From DASUPK01 sp963815665 (GTDB lineage: Bacteria; Actinomycetota; Thermoleophilia; Solirubrobacterales; 70-9), in contig CAWFHN010000005.1 in the NCBI GenBank assembly GCA_963815665.1, positions 62,001 to 126,000 of the forward strand: DNA of 64,000 nucleotides, in the 5' to 3' direction. Position 1 is the first letter of the stretch, and each line of letters starts with the position of its first letter. The notes below the pieces were generated by a model. The model ran no database searches. It saw only the letters and a program-made list of their open reading frames with translations, and had not been told where the DNA came from. Made by a program: the position numbers and the translations under genes. Shown here in pieces: positions 41,093 to 50,313 of the stretch.

Positions 41093-42238
41093 TCAGCAGA
41101 TGCCGGCTCGCTGCCGCGTGGGCGGCAGGATGCCTCGCCCGGTCGCCCGCTGGACCGCCCAGGTGTAGGCGGACCCGGCGTCCTTTGGCTCGTCCCGGTG
41201 GTCGCCGCCGAAGAGCTCGAATCCGGGCGGGACCTCGCCGGGGTTGCCGATGCCGTCCGACCAGACGAACGGCAGGATCTCGCGGATGTCGCAGTTCGAT
41301 CGCGGCCAGCGCGAGACGATCTCGGTCAGGTTCCGGGCGCGCTGATCCTCAGTGATCGGGGTGGCGCCATAGGGGTTCGGCACGGTCAGCCAGCCGATCT
41401 CATCGATGTCGATCGGAACCTCGCCCGCCCCGGCGGCTCGGAGCTCCGCGCGAACGCCGCGCAGAGTGGCCTCGAATGCCGGCATCGAGTTCGAGCCGCC
41501 GGCGCCGCCGTAGAGGTTGAGCCCCACGGCGTCGATCTGGAGCCGGGGGGACTCGAGCATCGCGGCCACCCAGGAGCCGGCATCTGTGTCATCGGTTGCC
41601 GGGTCGCCGAGCTGCGAGAAGGCCGCGGGGATGACCGTCGCCCGGGGATCGACCGACCTGATCGCCGGCCCGGCGGCGGCCAATAACTCGGCGAGCGCGC
41701 CGGGAGTCCAGCCAGCCTGCCGGCCGGCAGGTCCGTTGGGCTCGTTGGCCAGCTCGAATTCGGTGACGGGCAGGTACGGAAGCCCTGGATGGGCCTTCCA
41801 GAAGCTGCCGCCGCGCCCATAGCGACGCGCGAAGGCCGTCGCGTAGAGGGCGAAGTCGGCCATCGCGCCGGAGTCCTCCGGGGGGCCGCCGACGGCGGTG
41901 CTGTCCCACCTCGGGGTCAGCCCGATGTACGCGTACCAGCGCAGCCCGTGGGCGGCGAGGCCCGCCTGCACCCGATCCGGGGTCGACCAGTCGTAGCGAT
42001 GCCGGCCCCCGGAGGGCGGGTTCGGCTCGACCACCGCCCAATTGCCCCCGCGACCCTCGCGAACCGTGCCCAGCCCGCCCGCCGAGATGGAGTCGAGCAT
42101 CGGTCCCGCCTCCCCCGGGGGCGCGCGGTAGAAGCTCGCGTTTACCCCGAAGCCGCTCGGCGGAGCCTCAGGCGCGTAGAGGGGCCCGGCCACCGTCCCG
42201 GCCAGGTGGGCCGCCGCGAGAGCCAGGGCCAGGAGCAT
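41093..42238 (-). CDS. secreted TIM-barrel glycoside hydrolase (clan GH-A)
   Basis: The 381-residue protein has a short N-terminal signal (LLALALAAAHLAGTVAG) and a TIM-barrel domain. The acid/base Glu is in FELANEPNG (E166), and the nucleophile Glu is E280 in DIDEIGWLT. It is the second such secreted enzyme here (the first is at 28.8-29.9 kb), but the two share little beyond the fold pattern. It may trim the surface polysaccharide built by this locus. It starts 13 bp after the methyltransferase gene on the same strand. Confidence 0.78.
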   Translation of the reverse strand: MLLALALAAAHLAGTVAGPLYAPEAPPSGFGVNASFYRAPPGEAGPMLDSISAGGLGTVREGRGGNWAVVEPNPPSGGRHRYDWSTPDRVQAGLAAHGLRWYAYIGLTPRWDSTAVGGPPEDSGAMADFALYATAFARRYGRGGSFWKAHPGLPYLPVTEFELANEPNGPAGRQAGWTPGALAELLAAAGPAIRSVDPRATVIPAAFSQLGDPATDDTDAGSWVAAMLESPRLQIDAVGLNLYGGAGGSNSMPAFEATLRGVRAELRAAGAGEVPIDIDEIGWLTVPNPYGATPITEDQRARNLTEIVSRWPRSNCDIREILPFVWSDGIGNPGEVPPGFELFGGDHRDEPKDAGSAYTWAVQRATGRGILPPTRQRAGIC

Positions 42239-42251
42239 CGCCGGGGTTGCG

Positions 42252-43073
42252 TCAGCCCGGCCGGCCGTTCCCGCTGCGCGGCACCGCCGTCAGCCAGACG
42301 TGCGGGATGCCGATGAATCGCCGCCCCAGCATGCGGGTGAGCCCGCGAACCTTGATCCGGTCCGGAGTCTGCTTCCAGGCGGCCTGCGCCCCCTCCCCCC
42401 ACTTCTGACCGTAGGGGCGGCCGACGCCCTGGACGTCGAACCCCGCCGCCAGCAGCATCCGCTTCAGCGCCGCCAGGTTGGGGACCCACCAGTTGGGGCC
42501 GCCCAGCCCGATCAGGCGGACGGTCGGATTGCGCGGGCGGAGCATCGTCAACGGGATCGAGACCGCCTCGTTGACGAAGAGCGTGCCCTTGGTCACCGAC
42601 CGGATCGCCGTCAGGGCCCTGACCGGGTCCCGCAGGTGCAGCAGCAGCGCGCCGAGGAAGACGAAGTCGAACTCGCCGACCTCCTCCGGGTCGAGCTCGT
42701 AGACCGAGAGCGCCCTGTACTTGACCTTGGAGTCGAGGGCCTTGTGGGCGATCTCGAAGCCGTTGCCGCTCGGCGTGATGTCGCGCTCGGCGAAGGCCTC
42801 CCCGACGCCGGCCGGGAAGTCGATCTTCTCCCACTGGCCGCCCAGGTCCATCGCGACGACCTCGTCGGCGCCGCGCTTCTCCATCTCGAATGCCCAGAAG
42901 CCGTTGTTGGTGGCGACGTCGAGACAGCGTTTGCCCTCGAGCGACGCCGGCAGCGGCACATGACGCAGCGTGTCGACCGTGTCGTACAGCCCCGGCGTGC
43001 GCACACCCCCCGGCAGCTCGATCGTGTGGTACCAGCTCTCGACCGTCCCCACCTCATCCCTGAGGTCCTCCAC
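42252..43073 (-). CDS. SAM-dependent methyltransferase (CmoB/DUF1698-like)
   Basis: About 273 residues. The SAM-binding region is GKRCLDVATNNGFWAFEMEK, with the acidic VVAMDLGGQWEK. A later FDFVFLGALLLHLRDPVRALTAIRS matches the DUF1698 group, and FVNEAVSIPLTM follows. I place the start at GTG 43073, because AAGGAGG lies 5 nt upstream of it; a TTG at 43091 would put that Shine-Dalgarno inside the gene. In a polysaccharide locus it could methylate a sugar. It is divergent from the flippase gene. Confidence 0.75.
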   Translation of the reverse strand: MEDLRDEVGTVESWYHTIELPGGVRTPGLYDTVDTLRHVPLPASLEGKRCLDVATNNGFWAFEMEKRGADEVVAMDLGGQWEKIDFPAGVGEAFAERDITPSGNGFEIAHKALDSKVKYRALSVYELDPEEVGEFDFVFLGALLLHLRDPVRALTAIRSVTKGTLFVNEAVSIPLTMLRPRNPTVRLIGLGGPNWWVPNLAALKRMLLAAGFDVQGVGRPYGQKWGEGAQAAWKQTPDRIKVRGLTRMLGRRFIGIPHVWLTAVPRSGNGRPG

Positions 43074-43219
43074 CTGCGCCTCCTTTTTCAACGCTCGGCT
43101 AGCTTCCTGCGATCAACTCGGGCGAATCTACCAACGAACTATCGGCCGATGCGCCGGTTCCGGCGGGGCAGCGCGCGCCCGGCGGCGCCCGGCGGGTAGC
43201 CGTCAACACCTCCCTGCTG

Positions 43220-44638
43220 GTGGGCGCCGACGCCGTCAGCAAGGTGACCCTGCTCGTCCTCTACGCCGTGATGGCGCGGCAGCTGGGCCAGGACGGCTTC
43301 GGCGTTTTCACCCTGGCGGTGTCGGCCTCGATCTTCGTCGAGTTCGCGGGACTGGGGACCGACCTGATCCTCGCCCGGGAGGTCGCCAGGGACGCCGATC
43401 ATCTCCACGGCCTCTTCTGGAACTCGATCGCGATCAAGCTCGTGCTCGGCATCCCGGCCCTGGCGGGCGTGATGGGCTTCGCGCTGATCGCCGGATACAC
43501 GGGCGACGCGCTGCTGACGATCGCCCTGATCTCGGTGGCAAAGCTGCTCGACGTGATCGCGCAGACCTTCGCGGCCACCTTCCGCGGGCGCGAGGAGATG
43601 AGGCCGCCGGCCACGGCACTCACCATCCAGCGGCTATCGATAGCCATCATCGGCTCGATCGCGCTGATCAACCTGAACGCGGGGGTCGTCGCGGTCGGCT
43701 TCGTCTACGTCGGGGCCTCGATCGGGGCGCTCGTGGTGTTCTGGTGGCTGCTCCACCGCCGCGAGATGCGCCCCAAGGTTGAGGTCACCCGCGAGCGCGC
43801 CTGGCGGCTCGCGATCGTCGCGCTGCCGGCGGGCATCGCCACCTTCTTCGGAGCCGCGCTGGCGCGCGTCGATGCCCTGATCCTCTCGCTGCTGACCGAC
43901 CATGCGACCGTCGGCCTCTACGGAGCCGCCTATCGCCTCTTCGACGGGACCCTGTTCCTGACCTGGGGGTTCGGCCTCGCCGTCTTCCCCGTCCTGTCGC
44001 GGTTGAGCCGCGATACCTCGCCGACGCTGGGGACCGCATACGAGCTCGCCTCCAAGGCGATCGCGGCGATGCTCCTGCCCTTCGGGATGGTGATGGTGCT
44101 GTTCGGCCCGCTGATCGTGAAGTCGCTCTACGGCCACGCCTTCGACGGGGCCGGGGCGGCGACGCAGCTGCTCGGCGGCGCGACCTTTCTCTATGGGCCC
44201 TTCGCGCTCGCGGCCCTCGCCGCCGCCGCCCGCGATCGGCAGAAGTGGGTCCTCTGGGTGACCGCTCCCGGGCTGGCGCTCAACATCGCGCTTAACTTCG
44301 CGCTGATCCCGTCGATGTCGCTGAACGGCGCAGCCCTCGCGATGACGATCACCCAGGGACTGATGTCCGCCGCGATGATCGGTCTGGTCGCACAGCTGAC
44401 GGGGGCCCTCTCGATCGCCCGCATGTACACGGGCCCGGCGGTGGCCGCGCTGGGCATGTGCGCGGCGGCACTGGTCCTCGGCACGGGCGGGGTGGGATTC
44501 GTGGCCGCCTGCGTCATCTACGCACCCCTGCTTCTGCTCACCGAACGAGCCTTCCATCCTCGGGACTTCGGGATTCTGCGGTCGATCGCGGGATCGGCCC
44601 GCTCGGCCGAGGTCGAGGTGGCGGCGAGCGGCGTATGA
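43220..44638 (+). CDS. polysaccharide/lipid-linked oligosaccharide flippase (Wzx/MATE-like)
   Basis: The 472-residue protein has about 12-14 membrane helices in the pattern of the MOP superfamily. SKVTLLVLYAVMARQLGQDGFGVFTLAVS is a typical N-terminus, and VFPVLSRLSRD occurs in the middle. It would move undecaprenyl-linked repeat units across the membrane. The GTG at 43220 gives a start just inside the first helix, so the true start may be a little further upstream. The stop overlaps the ATG of a sulfotransferase gene (ATGA). Confidence 0.82.
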   Translation: MGADAVSKVTLLVLYAVMARQLGQDGFGVFTLAVSASIFVEFAGLGTDLILAREVARDADHLHGLFWNSIAIKLVLGIPALAGVMGFALIAGYTGDALLTIALISVAKLLDVIAQTFAATFRGREEMRPPATALTIQRLSIAIIGSIALINLNAGVVAVGFVYVGASIGALVVFWWLLHRREMRPKVEVTRERAWRLAIVALPAGIATFFGAALARVDALILSLLTDHATVGLYGAAYRLFDGTLFLTWGFGLAVFPVLSRLSRDTSPTLGTAYELASKAIAAMLLPFGMVMVLFGPLIVKSLYGHAFDGAGAATQLLGGATFLYGPFALAALAAAARDRQKWVLWVTAPGLALNIALNFALIPSMSLNGAALAMTITQGLMSAAMIGLVAQLTGALSIARMYTGPAVAALGMCAAALVLGTGGVGFVAACVIYAPLLLLTERAFHPRDFGILRSIAGSARSAEVEVAASGV

Positions 44639-45510
44639 ACGAGCCGATCGTCGTCATCGGGATGGGGCGCTCGGGCACGAAGCTGCTCACCGACGCGCTC
44701 GAGCGGCTCGGGTCCTTCATGGGCGTTTCGCAGGACATGAACGACGAGGCGCTCCTCTTCCTGCACGCGAACATCGATCTGATGCGCACGGAGGGCGCTC
44801 GCTGGGATGCCCCCGACGCGATGGGACCGGCCCTCGAGGACCCGGCCCGGCGCGCGGAGCTCGCCGCCATGGTCGAGCCCAGGCTGAGGGGATTTCGCGC
44901 GCTCTCCTATCTCGGCTGGCCGAGGCTCGCCCGCTTCCGCTCCGTCGGCAACCAGACCGGGCTCTGGGGCTGGAAGGATCCACGCTCGACCTGGACCCTG
45001 CCGGTTTGGCGGGAGCTCTTCCCGAACCTGCGCGCCGTCCACCTGCTCCGGCACGGGGTCGACGTGGCGGCCAGCCTGCGGGCGGTCGGGCAGGGCCTCG
45101 GGATGGACGAGCGGGCGCGGCGGCAGGGCGTCCGCCTCGGCACCTTCCGCTGGCGGGGCCGACGCGTGAAGCGCCCGATTCGCCAGGGCCGCTGGGTGGA
45201 GGAGGCGGCCCGCTTCGACGAGCTGCAGCCCGGCCTCGATCTCTGGTCACGGACGGTCGACAGGGCCAGGGCCCAGATGACTGAGCTGGGCGACCGCGCG
45301 ATCGAGCTCCGCTTCGAGGACCTGGCGGGCGACCCGGAGCCCGCGATCCGGTCGCTGGGCCGGCTCTGCGGCGTCGAGCCGAGCCGGAAGCAGCTCGACG
45401 AGGCCGCCGGATTGGTCGACCGCAGCCGCTCGGCCGCCCACGAGCGCGACCCCGAGCTGCGGGAGTTCGCGGAGCAAAACGCCCAGCTCCTCTCCCGCTA
45501 CGGCTATTGA
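44635..45510 (+). CDS. sulfotransferase-family protein
   Basis: The 291-residue protein has the PAPS 5'-phosphosulfate loop VVIGMGRSGTKLLTDALERLG at its N-terminus. A later WGWKDPRSTWTLPVWRELFPNLRAVHLLRHG carries the second conserved region with the 3'-phosphate Ser/Arg, and ELRFEDLAGDPE is a third. It would sulfate a carbohydrate or lipid. Coupling to the flippase suggests the surface polysaccharide is sulfated; that is inference from position. It ends 5 bp before the convergent glycosyltransferase gene. Confidence 0.8.
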   Translation: MNEPIVVIGMGRSGTKLLTDALERLGSFMGVSQDMNDEALLFLHANIDLMRTEGARWDAPDAMGPALEDPARRAELAAMVEPRLRGFRALSYLGWPRLARFRSVGNQTGLWGWKDPRSTWTLPVWRELFPNLRAVHLLRHGVDVAASLRAVGQGLGMDERARRQGVRLGTFRWRGRRVKRPIRQGRWVEEAARFDELQPGLDLWSRTVDRARAQMTELGDRAIELRFEDLAGDPEPAIRSLGRLCGVEPSRKQLDEAAGLVDRSRSAAHERDPELREFAEQNAQLLSRYGY

Positions 45511-45514
45511 TCGG

Positions 45515-46414
45515 TCAGCCCGGCGGTTCGCCGCGCGCGAACATCGCCTTCACCCAGGCCCCGTCCTCCGCGGCGTCGCGGCGCATCAGCTTCTTGAGCA
45601 GCCAGCGGCTGCCGTGACGGATGAACTCGACGACGCTGTCGAGCGCCAGCGCGCCGCGGCCGAGGTGCTCGCGCACGACCCAGCGGCGCCCCTCCACCTT
45701 GCGGCGAACCCCCACGTCCGAGAACCGCTGCTGGCCGGAGCGACCGGTGATGTGGATCACCCGTGCGGCGTCCGGCGCGAACACGCTGGGGACGCCGGCC
45801 AGCCACGCCCGCACACCGAGATCGGTGTCCTCTCCGTAGAGGTGGAGCCTCTCGTCGAACGGGCCGAACTCGAGCAGGAGATCGCGCCTGCCGGCCAGGC
45901 AGGCGGCCGAGATCCAGCCGGCGGGCAGCCGCTCGTCGAACCGCCACGGCTCGCAGCGCCGGCGCAGGCGCCGCGGCATCAGCGCACCGGGCCAGACCGC
46001 GAGCAGCGCGCCCTCCCAGCTCGCCACGCGGGGGAAGGCGGAGATCTGCCAGCTGCCGTCCTCGTTGAGCAGCCTCGCGCCGAACAGGGCCCGCTCCTCT
46101 CGCGCGAGCTGAGCCAGCCCGGCGAGCGAGCCGTCGACCAGGGCCGTGTCGGGGTTGAGCAGCACGACCACGTCGCCGGTCGCCTCACGCGTGCCGATGT
46201 TGCAGCCGATCCCGAAGCCGACGTTCTCCTCGAGCGCCAGCACCTTCGCCTCCGGGGCCAGCTCGCGGGCGAGCGAGGGGCTCGAGTCGCTGGAGGCGCT
46301 GTCGACGAAGATCAGCTCGTACTCGTCGGCCTGCAGGTGCTCGTGGATGCTGTCGATCAGGCGCGGGAGGTCCCGCTCGGAGTTCCAGGTGACGATGGCG
46401 ATCGAGAAGGGCAT
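45515..46414 (-). CDS. glycosyltransferase family 2
   Basis: The 299-residue protein has SIAIVTWNSERDLPRLIDSI at the N-terminus. ELIFVDSASSDSSPSLAREL, LEENVGFGIGCNIGTREATG and the DxD-type VVVLLNPDTALV follow. A late GEDTDLGVRAWLAG is the usual catalytic-base region. It fits rhamnosyl- and related GT2 transferases of O-antigen and exopolysaccharide clusters. It lies between the sulfotransferase and the acyltransferase genes, divergent from the latter. The acceptor is unknown. Confidence 0.85.
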   Translation of the reverse strand: MPFSIAIVTWNSERDLPRLIDSIHEHLQADEYELIFVDSASSDSSPSLARELAPEAKVLALEENVGFGIGCNIGTREATGDVVVLLNPDTALVDGSLAGLAQLAREERALFGARLLNEDGSWQISAFPRVASWEGALLAVWPGALMPRRLRRRCEPWRFDERLPAGWISAACLAGRRDLLLEFGPFDERLHLYGEDTDLGVRAWLAGVPSVFAPDAARVIHITGRSGQQRFSDVGVRRKVEGRRWVVREHLGRGALALDSVVEFIRHGSRWLLKKLMRRDAAEDGAWVKAMFARGEPPG

Positions 46415-46481
46415 CTAGATCCCGGCATCCGGGCGGGGGGGTGCGACGGCGTCGCACCGGGGCGGGTGAGAATAGCCGCCC

Positions 46482-47408
46482 ATGGTTGACCCCACCCCCA
46501 CCTCGCCCGCGTCCGGCGCCGAGCGAATCGCGCTCGGCGCGGTCCACGTGCTCGCCTCCGCGATCGGGTCCATGCCGCGCTCCGTGGCCATATGGGTGGC
46601 CCGGGCGCTCGGCCCCGTCGCGTTTCTGCTGGCGCGAGGCCAGCGGGTGCGAGCCGAGGCGAACCTCAGGGAGGCCTGGCCCGAGCAGCCGGCCGACTGG
46701 GTGCGGGGCACGGCAACCGACGCGTTCCGGCACCGGCTGGTGACCGCGTACGAGCTGATGCGATTCGTCAGGCACGGCGCCGCCGGGCTCCCACCGATCG
46801 AGTGGTCGGGCCGGGAGCGCCTGACGGCGGAGATCGATCGAGGCGGCGGCGTGATGCTGATCAGCGCCCATCTGGGCAACTACTGGCTGATCCCGCTCTC
46901 GCTCTGCTCGATGGGCCATCGGCCGTCGATGCTCGCCACCCTGGCGCCGCCCACCGGGCGGTTCTCGGTCCGCGGGATCTTCCGCACCTACATCTACAAC
47001 CGGATCCTGCCGGCGGCGGGAGTCAGGATCGTCGATACCTCGGGAGGAGCCCGCGAGGCGATGACGGAGGAGCTGCGGACGGGCGCGGTGCTCTTCGTGA
47101 TGGCCGACCTGCCGGTCGGCCGGGTGGTCGAGGGACGACTGCTGGCTGCCGAGCACCCGCTTCCGGTCGGCCCGGCCGAGATCGCCAGGTCGGCCGATAC
47201 GGCGCTGCTGCCGGCGATGACCCACCGGGAGCCCGACGGCGCTCACCGGATCGCGGTCGAGTCCGCGCTCTCGCTCGACGACCCCGAGAGCGCCATGCAC
47301 GCATACCTGGCGCTGTTCGAGCAGCACCTGCGAACCGCGCCGCCCCAGTGGCTTTGGTTCCACCGCCACTGGCAGGCGGTGGACCGGGAACTGGCACGCT
47401 CGGGCTAG
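46482..47408 (+). CDS. lysophospholipid/lauroyl acyltransferase-like protein (HtrB/PatA type) lacking the catalytic acid
   Basis: The 308-residue protein follows the HtrB/PatA fold. An N-terminal membrane-associated region is followed by the active-site histidine in MLISAHLGNYWL (H130), and RTYIYNRILPAAGVRIV and VLFVMADLPVG come later. In PatA and HtrB the motif is HxxxxD/E; here the acid position is Trp135. The protein may bind acyl donor without turnover, or use another acid. It is in the polysaccharide region, next to an acyltransferase gene on the same strand. Confidence 0.75.
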   Translation: MVDPTPTSPASGAERIALGAVHVLASAIGSMPRSVAIWVARALGPVAFLLARGQRVRAEANLREAWPEQPADWVRGTATDAFRHRLVTAYELMRFVRHGAAGLPPIEWSGRERLTAEIDRGGGVMLISAHLGNYWLIPLSLCSMGHRPSMLATLAPPTGRFSVRGIFRTYIYNRILPAAGVRIVDTSGGAREAMTEELRTGAVLFVMADLPVGRVVEGRLLAAEHPLPVGPAEIARSADTALLPAMTHREPDGAHRIAVESALSLDDPESAMHAYLALFEQHLRTAPPQWLWFHRHWQAVDRELARSG

Positions 47409-47431
47409 CGCACCCGGTACCTTCGCCAGCC

Positions 47432-48142
47432 GTGTCAGCCGAGCCGACACCTGAGAGGCCGTCCTCCCGCCTGCGCAGCCTGGGCCGGCGCGCCGTCCTC
47501 TGGGGCACCCTCCCCCTGCCCTGGTTCCTGAAGCGCCCGCTGCTCTCGCTCCTCCTCGGCTACGAGATCGATCCCCGCGCCAGGATCGGCCTGGCGATCG
47601 TCGACGCCCGGCACGTGCGGATCGGCAAGGGCGCCCGGGTCGGCCACTTCTCCGTAATCCGCGACCTCGAGGTGCTCGAGATGGGGAACTTCGCCGGGAT
47701 CGGCACCTTCTGCTGGATCTCCGCCCATCCCCGTGGCGACGCCCACTTCGCCCACGTGCCCGAGCGCAGGCTGGAGTTCCGGATGGGCAGCTGCTCCATC
47801 CTCACCAGCCGCCACTACATCGACTGCACCGACGCCGTCGAGATCGGCGAGTACTCGATGCTCGCCGGCGGCTACACCCAGGTGCTGACGCACGAGATCG
47901 ACGTCGACGCGGGCCGCCAGCGCACCGAGCCGGTCAGCATCGGCAGCCACTCGCTGATCCACACTCGCTGCGTCATCGTCGCCGGGACCCGGGTGCCCGA
48001 CCGGGTGGTGGTCGCGGCCGGGGCCGTGGTCCGCGGCGACCTCGAGGACTCCCACGCCCTCTACGGCGGCCTCCCGGCGCGCAAGCTGCGGGACGTCGAC
48101 CCGGAGGCGGTCTTCTTCACACAGCAGTTCGATCTCGACTGA
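47432..48142 (+). CDS. hexapeptide-repeat acyltransferase
   Basis: About 236 residues from a GTG at 47432. A basic N-terminal region (RSLGRRAVLWGTLPLPWFLKR) precedes left-handed beta-helix hexapeptide repeats. The segment ISAHPRGDAHFAHV and LTSRHYIDCTDAVEIGEYSMLAG lie at the active-site turns. It probably O-acetylates a sugar of the surface polysaccharide. It follows the acyltransferase gene by 23 bp and precedes the glycosyltransferase gene by 4 bp, so the three are likely one transcript. Confidence 0.78.
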   Translation: MSAEPTPERPSSRLRSLGRRAVLWGTLPLPWFLKRPLLSLLLGYEIDPRARIGLAIVDARHVRIGKGARVGHFSVIRDLEVLEMGNFAGIGTFCWISAHPRGDAHFAHVPERRLEFRMGSCSILTSRHYIDCTDAVEIGEYSMLAGGYTQVLTHEIDVDAGRQRTEPVSIGSHSLIHTRCVIVAGTRVPDRVVVAAGAVVRGDLEDSHALYGGLPARKLRDVDPEAVFFTQQFDLD

Positions 48143-48146
48143 CGCC

Positions 48147-49226
48147 GTGTCGGCCGCGATCGTTCACGACTACCTGAACCAGCGGGGCGGCGCCGAGCGC
48201 GTCGTCCTCGAGCTGGCGAGGATCTTCCCCGGGGTGCCCGTCTACACGTCGCTCTACCGGCCGGAGTCGACCTTCCCGGAGTTCAAGCAGCTCGATGTGA
48301 GGACCTCCCCCCTGGACCGGCTGCCGGTCGATGCCCGCTTCCGGGCCCTCCTCCCCCTCTATCCGGCGGCGTTCCGGGCGCTCTCCCCGCTGCACGAGGA
48401 CGTCGTGGTCTCGAGCTCGAGCGGCTGGGCCCACGGGATCCGCACCGGCCCCTCGAGCATCCACCTCGTCTATTGCCACACCCCCGCCCGCTGGCTCTAC
48501 GAGACCGATGCCTACCTGCCCGGCGGGCGCAGGCGCGCGCTGACGGCGCCGCTTCGGGCCGCCCTCGGACGCTGGGACCGCAACGCGGCTCGCCGCGCCG
48601 ATCTCTATCTCGCCAACTCCGAGCACGTCGCCCGCCGGATCCGGGCCGCCTACGGAATCGACGCGCGCCTTCTCCATCCGCCGGTTCGGACAGATGGCCT
48701 GCATCCCGCCAAGCGCGGCGAGCGCTTGCTCGTGATCTCCCGGCTCCTGCCCTACAAGAGGGTCGACCTGGTGGTCGACGCCGCGACCGAGGCCGGCGTC
48801 GGACTGGACGTCGTCGGGAGCGGTCCCAGCCTCGAGGACCTGCGTTCGCGCGCCGGTCCCAGCGTCACCTTCCACGGGCGGGTCGAGGAGGAGACCCTGC
48901 GGGAGCTCCTGCTGGGATGCCGCGCGCTCTGCTTCCCGGGCAGCGAGGACTTCGGGATCGTGCCGGTCGAGGCCAACGCGGCGGGGAAACCCGTGATCGG
49001 CTTCGCGGAGGGCGGCGTGCTCGAGACCCAGGTCGAGGGCAGGACCGCGACCTTCTTCGGGGAGGCGACGCCGGCGGCCGCACTCGATGCGATCCGGCGT
49101 GCCGACGAACTCGAGACCTCCCCGGAGGAGATCGCGCGGAACGCCGAGCGGTTCTCCCCCAAGGTCTTCAGGTCCGGGCTGCTCGCCGCTATCGAGGAGG
49201 CAAAGCGGCTTCGTAGCGCTCGGTGA
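48147..49226 (+). CDS. glycosyltransferase family 4
   Basis: The 359-residue protein has the two-domain GT-B layout. It starts AAIVHDYLNQRGGAERVVLEL, has the acceptor-side HTPARWLYETDAYLPGG and the donor-side LVISRLLPYKRVDLVVDAA, and ends with FGIVPVEANAAGKPVIGFAEGGV (the EX7E motif). It would transfer a hexose from an NDP-sugar to a growing lipid-linked oligosaccharide. The start is a GTG. It ends in a 38-bp convergent overlap with the next glycosyltransferase gene. Confidence 0.88.
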   Translation: MSAAIVHDYLNQRGGAERVVLELARIFPGVPVYTSLYRPESTFPEFKQLDVRTSPLDRLPVDARFRALLPLYPAAFRALSPLHEDVVVSSSSGWAHGIRTGPSSIHLVYCHTPARWLYETDAYLPGGRRRALTAPLRAALGRWDRNAARRADLYLANSEHVARRIRAAYGIDARLLHPPVRTDGLHPAKRGERLLVISRLLPYKRVDLVVDAATEAGVGLDVVGSGPSLEDLRSRAGPSVTFHGRVEEETLRELLLGCRALCFPGSEDFGIVPVEANAAGKPVIGFAEGGVLETQVEGRTATFFGEATPAAALDAIRRADELETSPEEIARNAERFSPKVFRSGLLAAIEEAKRLRSAR

Positions 49227-50310
49227 GCTGGCGCACCGCCCGGTCGACCGAGAACTGCTCCCTGACGCGCTCCTGCCCGCATTCGACGATGCGCCGGCGC
49301 TCGTCCGGGTCCTCGAGCACGTAGATGATCGCCTCGGCGAGGGCGGCCCGGTCGCCCTCGGGGACGATCCGGGCGCAGGGGGCGAGCACCTCGCGCAGCG
49401 ACCCGCTGTCGTAGGCGACCACCGGGGTGCCGACGGCCAGCGCCTCGACGCCGACGAGGCCGAAGCCCTCCGCCCAGCGCCCGCCCGGCTCCCTGATGGA
49501 GGGCGCGACCAGCAGGTCCGCGCCGCTGACGATCCGCGAGGCCTCGTCGGGCGGGCGGTTCCCCAGGAAGTGGAAGAGGCCCGCGATGCCCAGCTCGGCC
49601 GTCCGGTCGCGGACGGTCTGCTCGTGACCGGCCGAGAAGGAGTCCTCGCCGCCCAGGATCGCGAACTGGACGCCCGGGTGGCGAGCGACGATCGCGGGCG
49701 CCGCCTCGACCAGCTCGAGCTGGCCCTTGCCCGGCGTGATCCTGCCCGACAGCACCACGACCGAGCCCTCCGGCGGGCAGCCGAGCAGGTCGAGAACCAG
49801 CCGGCGGCCCGCGTCCCGGTCCGCCTTCATCTCCGGGATTCCGTTGTGGACGACGTGGATGCGGTCGGAGTCCATCCCGTCGAAGGTCTCGACGACCGTG
49901 CGGCTCACCCCGACGACCTGCGCGCAGCGGCGCGCGATCCAGCGCCCGAGCCAGCCGTCGAACGCCAGGTCGCCCTTGAGCCAGACGATCGGGACCCTCC
50001 AAGCCACGGTGGCCAGCACGCAGAGCAGCGCGGCCTTGACGCCGTTCGCGTGGATCACCGCCGGGCCGAGGCGGCGCAGGACCCGCCGCAGTCGTACGGC
50101 CGCCGGGAAGATCCCGAGCCGCCGCCCGGTCGGGACAACCTCGACCCGGTAGCCGAGCTCGCGGAGCCGGGCGACGAACGGGCCGTCCTCCAGCACGACG
50201 ATTCCCGCGATCCAGCCGGGCTCCATGCCGTCGAGCAGGACCTCCAGGTTGCGCTCCGCGCCGCCGAGATCGGCGTGGTCGCAGACGAAGACGACCGGGA
50301 CGGCGGCCAA
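49189..50310 (-). CDS. glycosyltransferase family 4
   Basis: The 373-residue GT-B protein has VVFVCDHADLGGAERNLEVLL at the N-terminus. VIHANGVKAALLCVLA is in the first domain, SGRITPGKGQLELVEAAPAI in the second, and EGFGLVGVEALAVGTPVVAYDSG is the EX7E region. It starts at a TTG 3 bp after the stop of the polymerase gene, on the same strand, which suggests co-transcription with the polymerase and chain-length genes. The sugar specificity is not evident. Confidence 0.86.
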   Translation of the reverse strand: MAAVPVVFVCDHADLGGAERNLEVLLDGMEPGWIAGIVVLEDGPFVARLRELGYRVEVVPTGRRLGIFPAAVRLRRVLRRLGPAVIHANGVKAALLCVLATVAWRVPIVWLKGDLAFDGWLGRWIARRCAQVVGVSRTVVETFDGMDSDRIHVVHNGIPEMKADRDAGRRLVLDLLGCPPEGSVVVLSGRITPGKGQLELVEAAPAIVARHPGVQFAILGGEDSFSAGHEQTVRDRTAELGIAGLFHFLGNRPPDEASRIVSGADLLVAPSIREPGGRWAEGFGLVGVEALAVGTPVVAYDSGSLREVLAPCARIVPEGDRAALAEAIIYVLEDPDERRRIVECGQERVREQFSVDRAVRQLTERYEAALPPR

Positions 50311-50313
50311 GGA

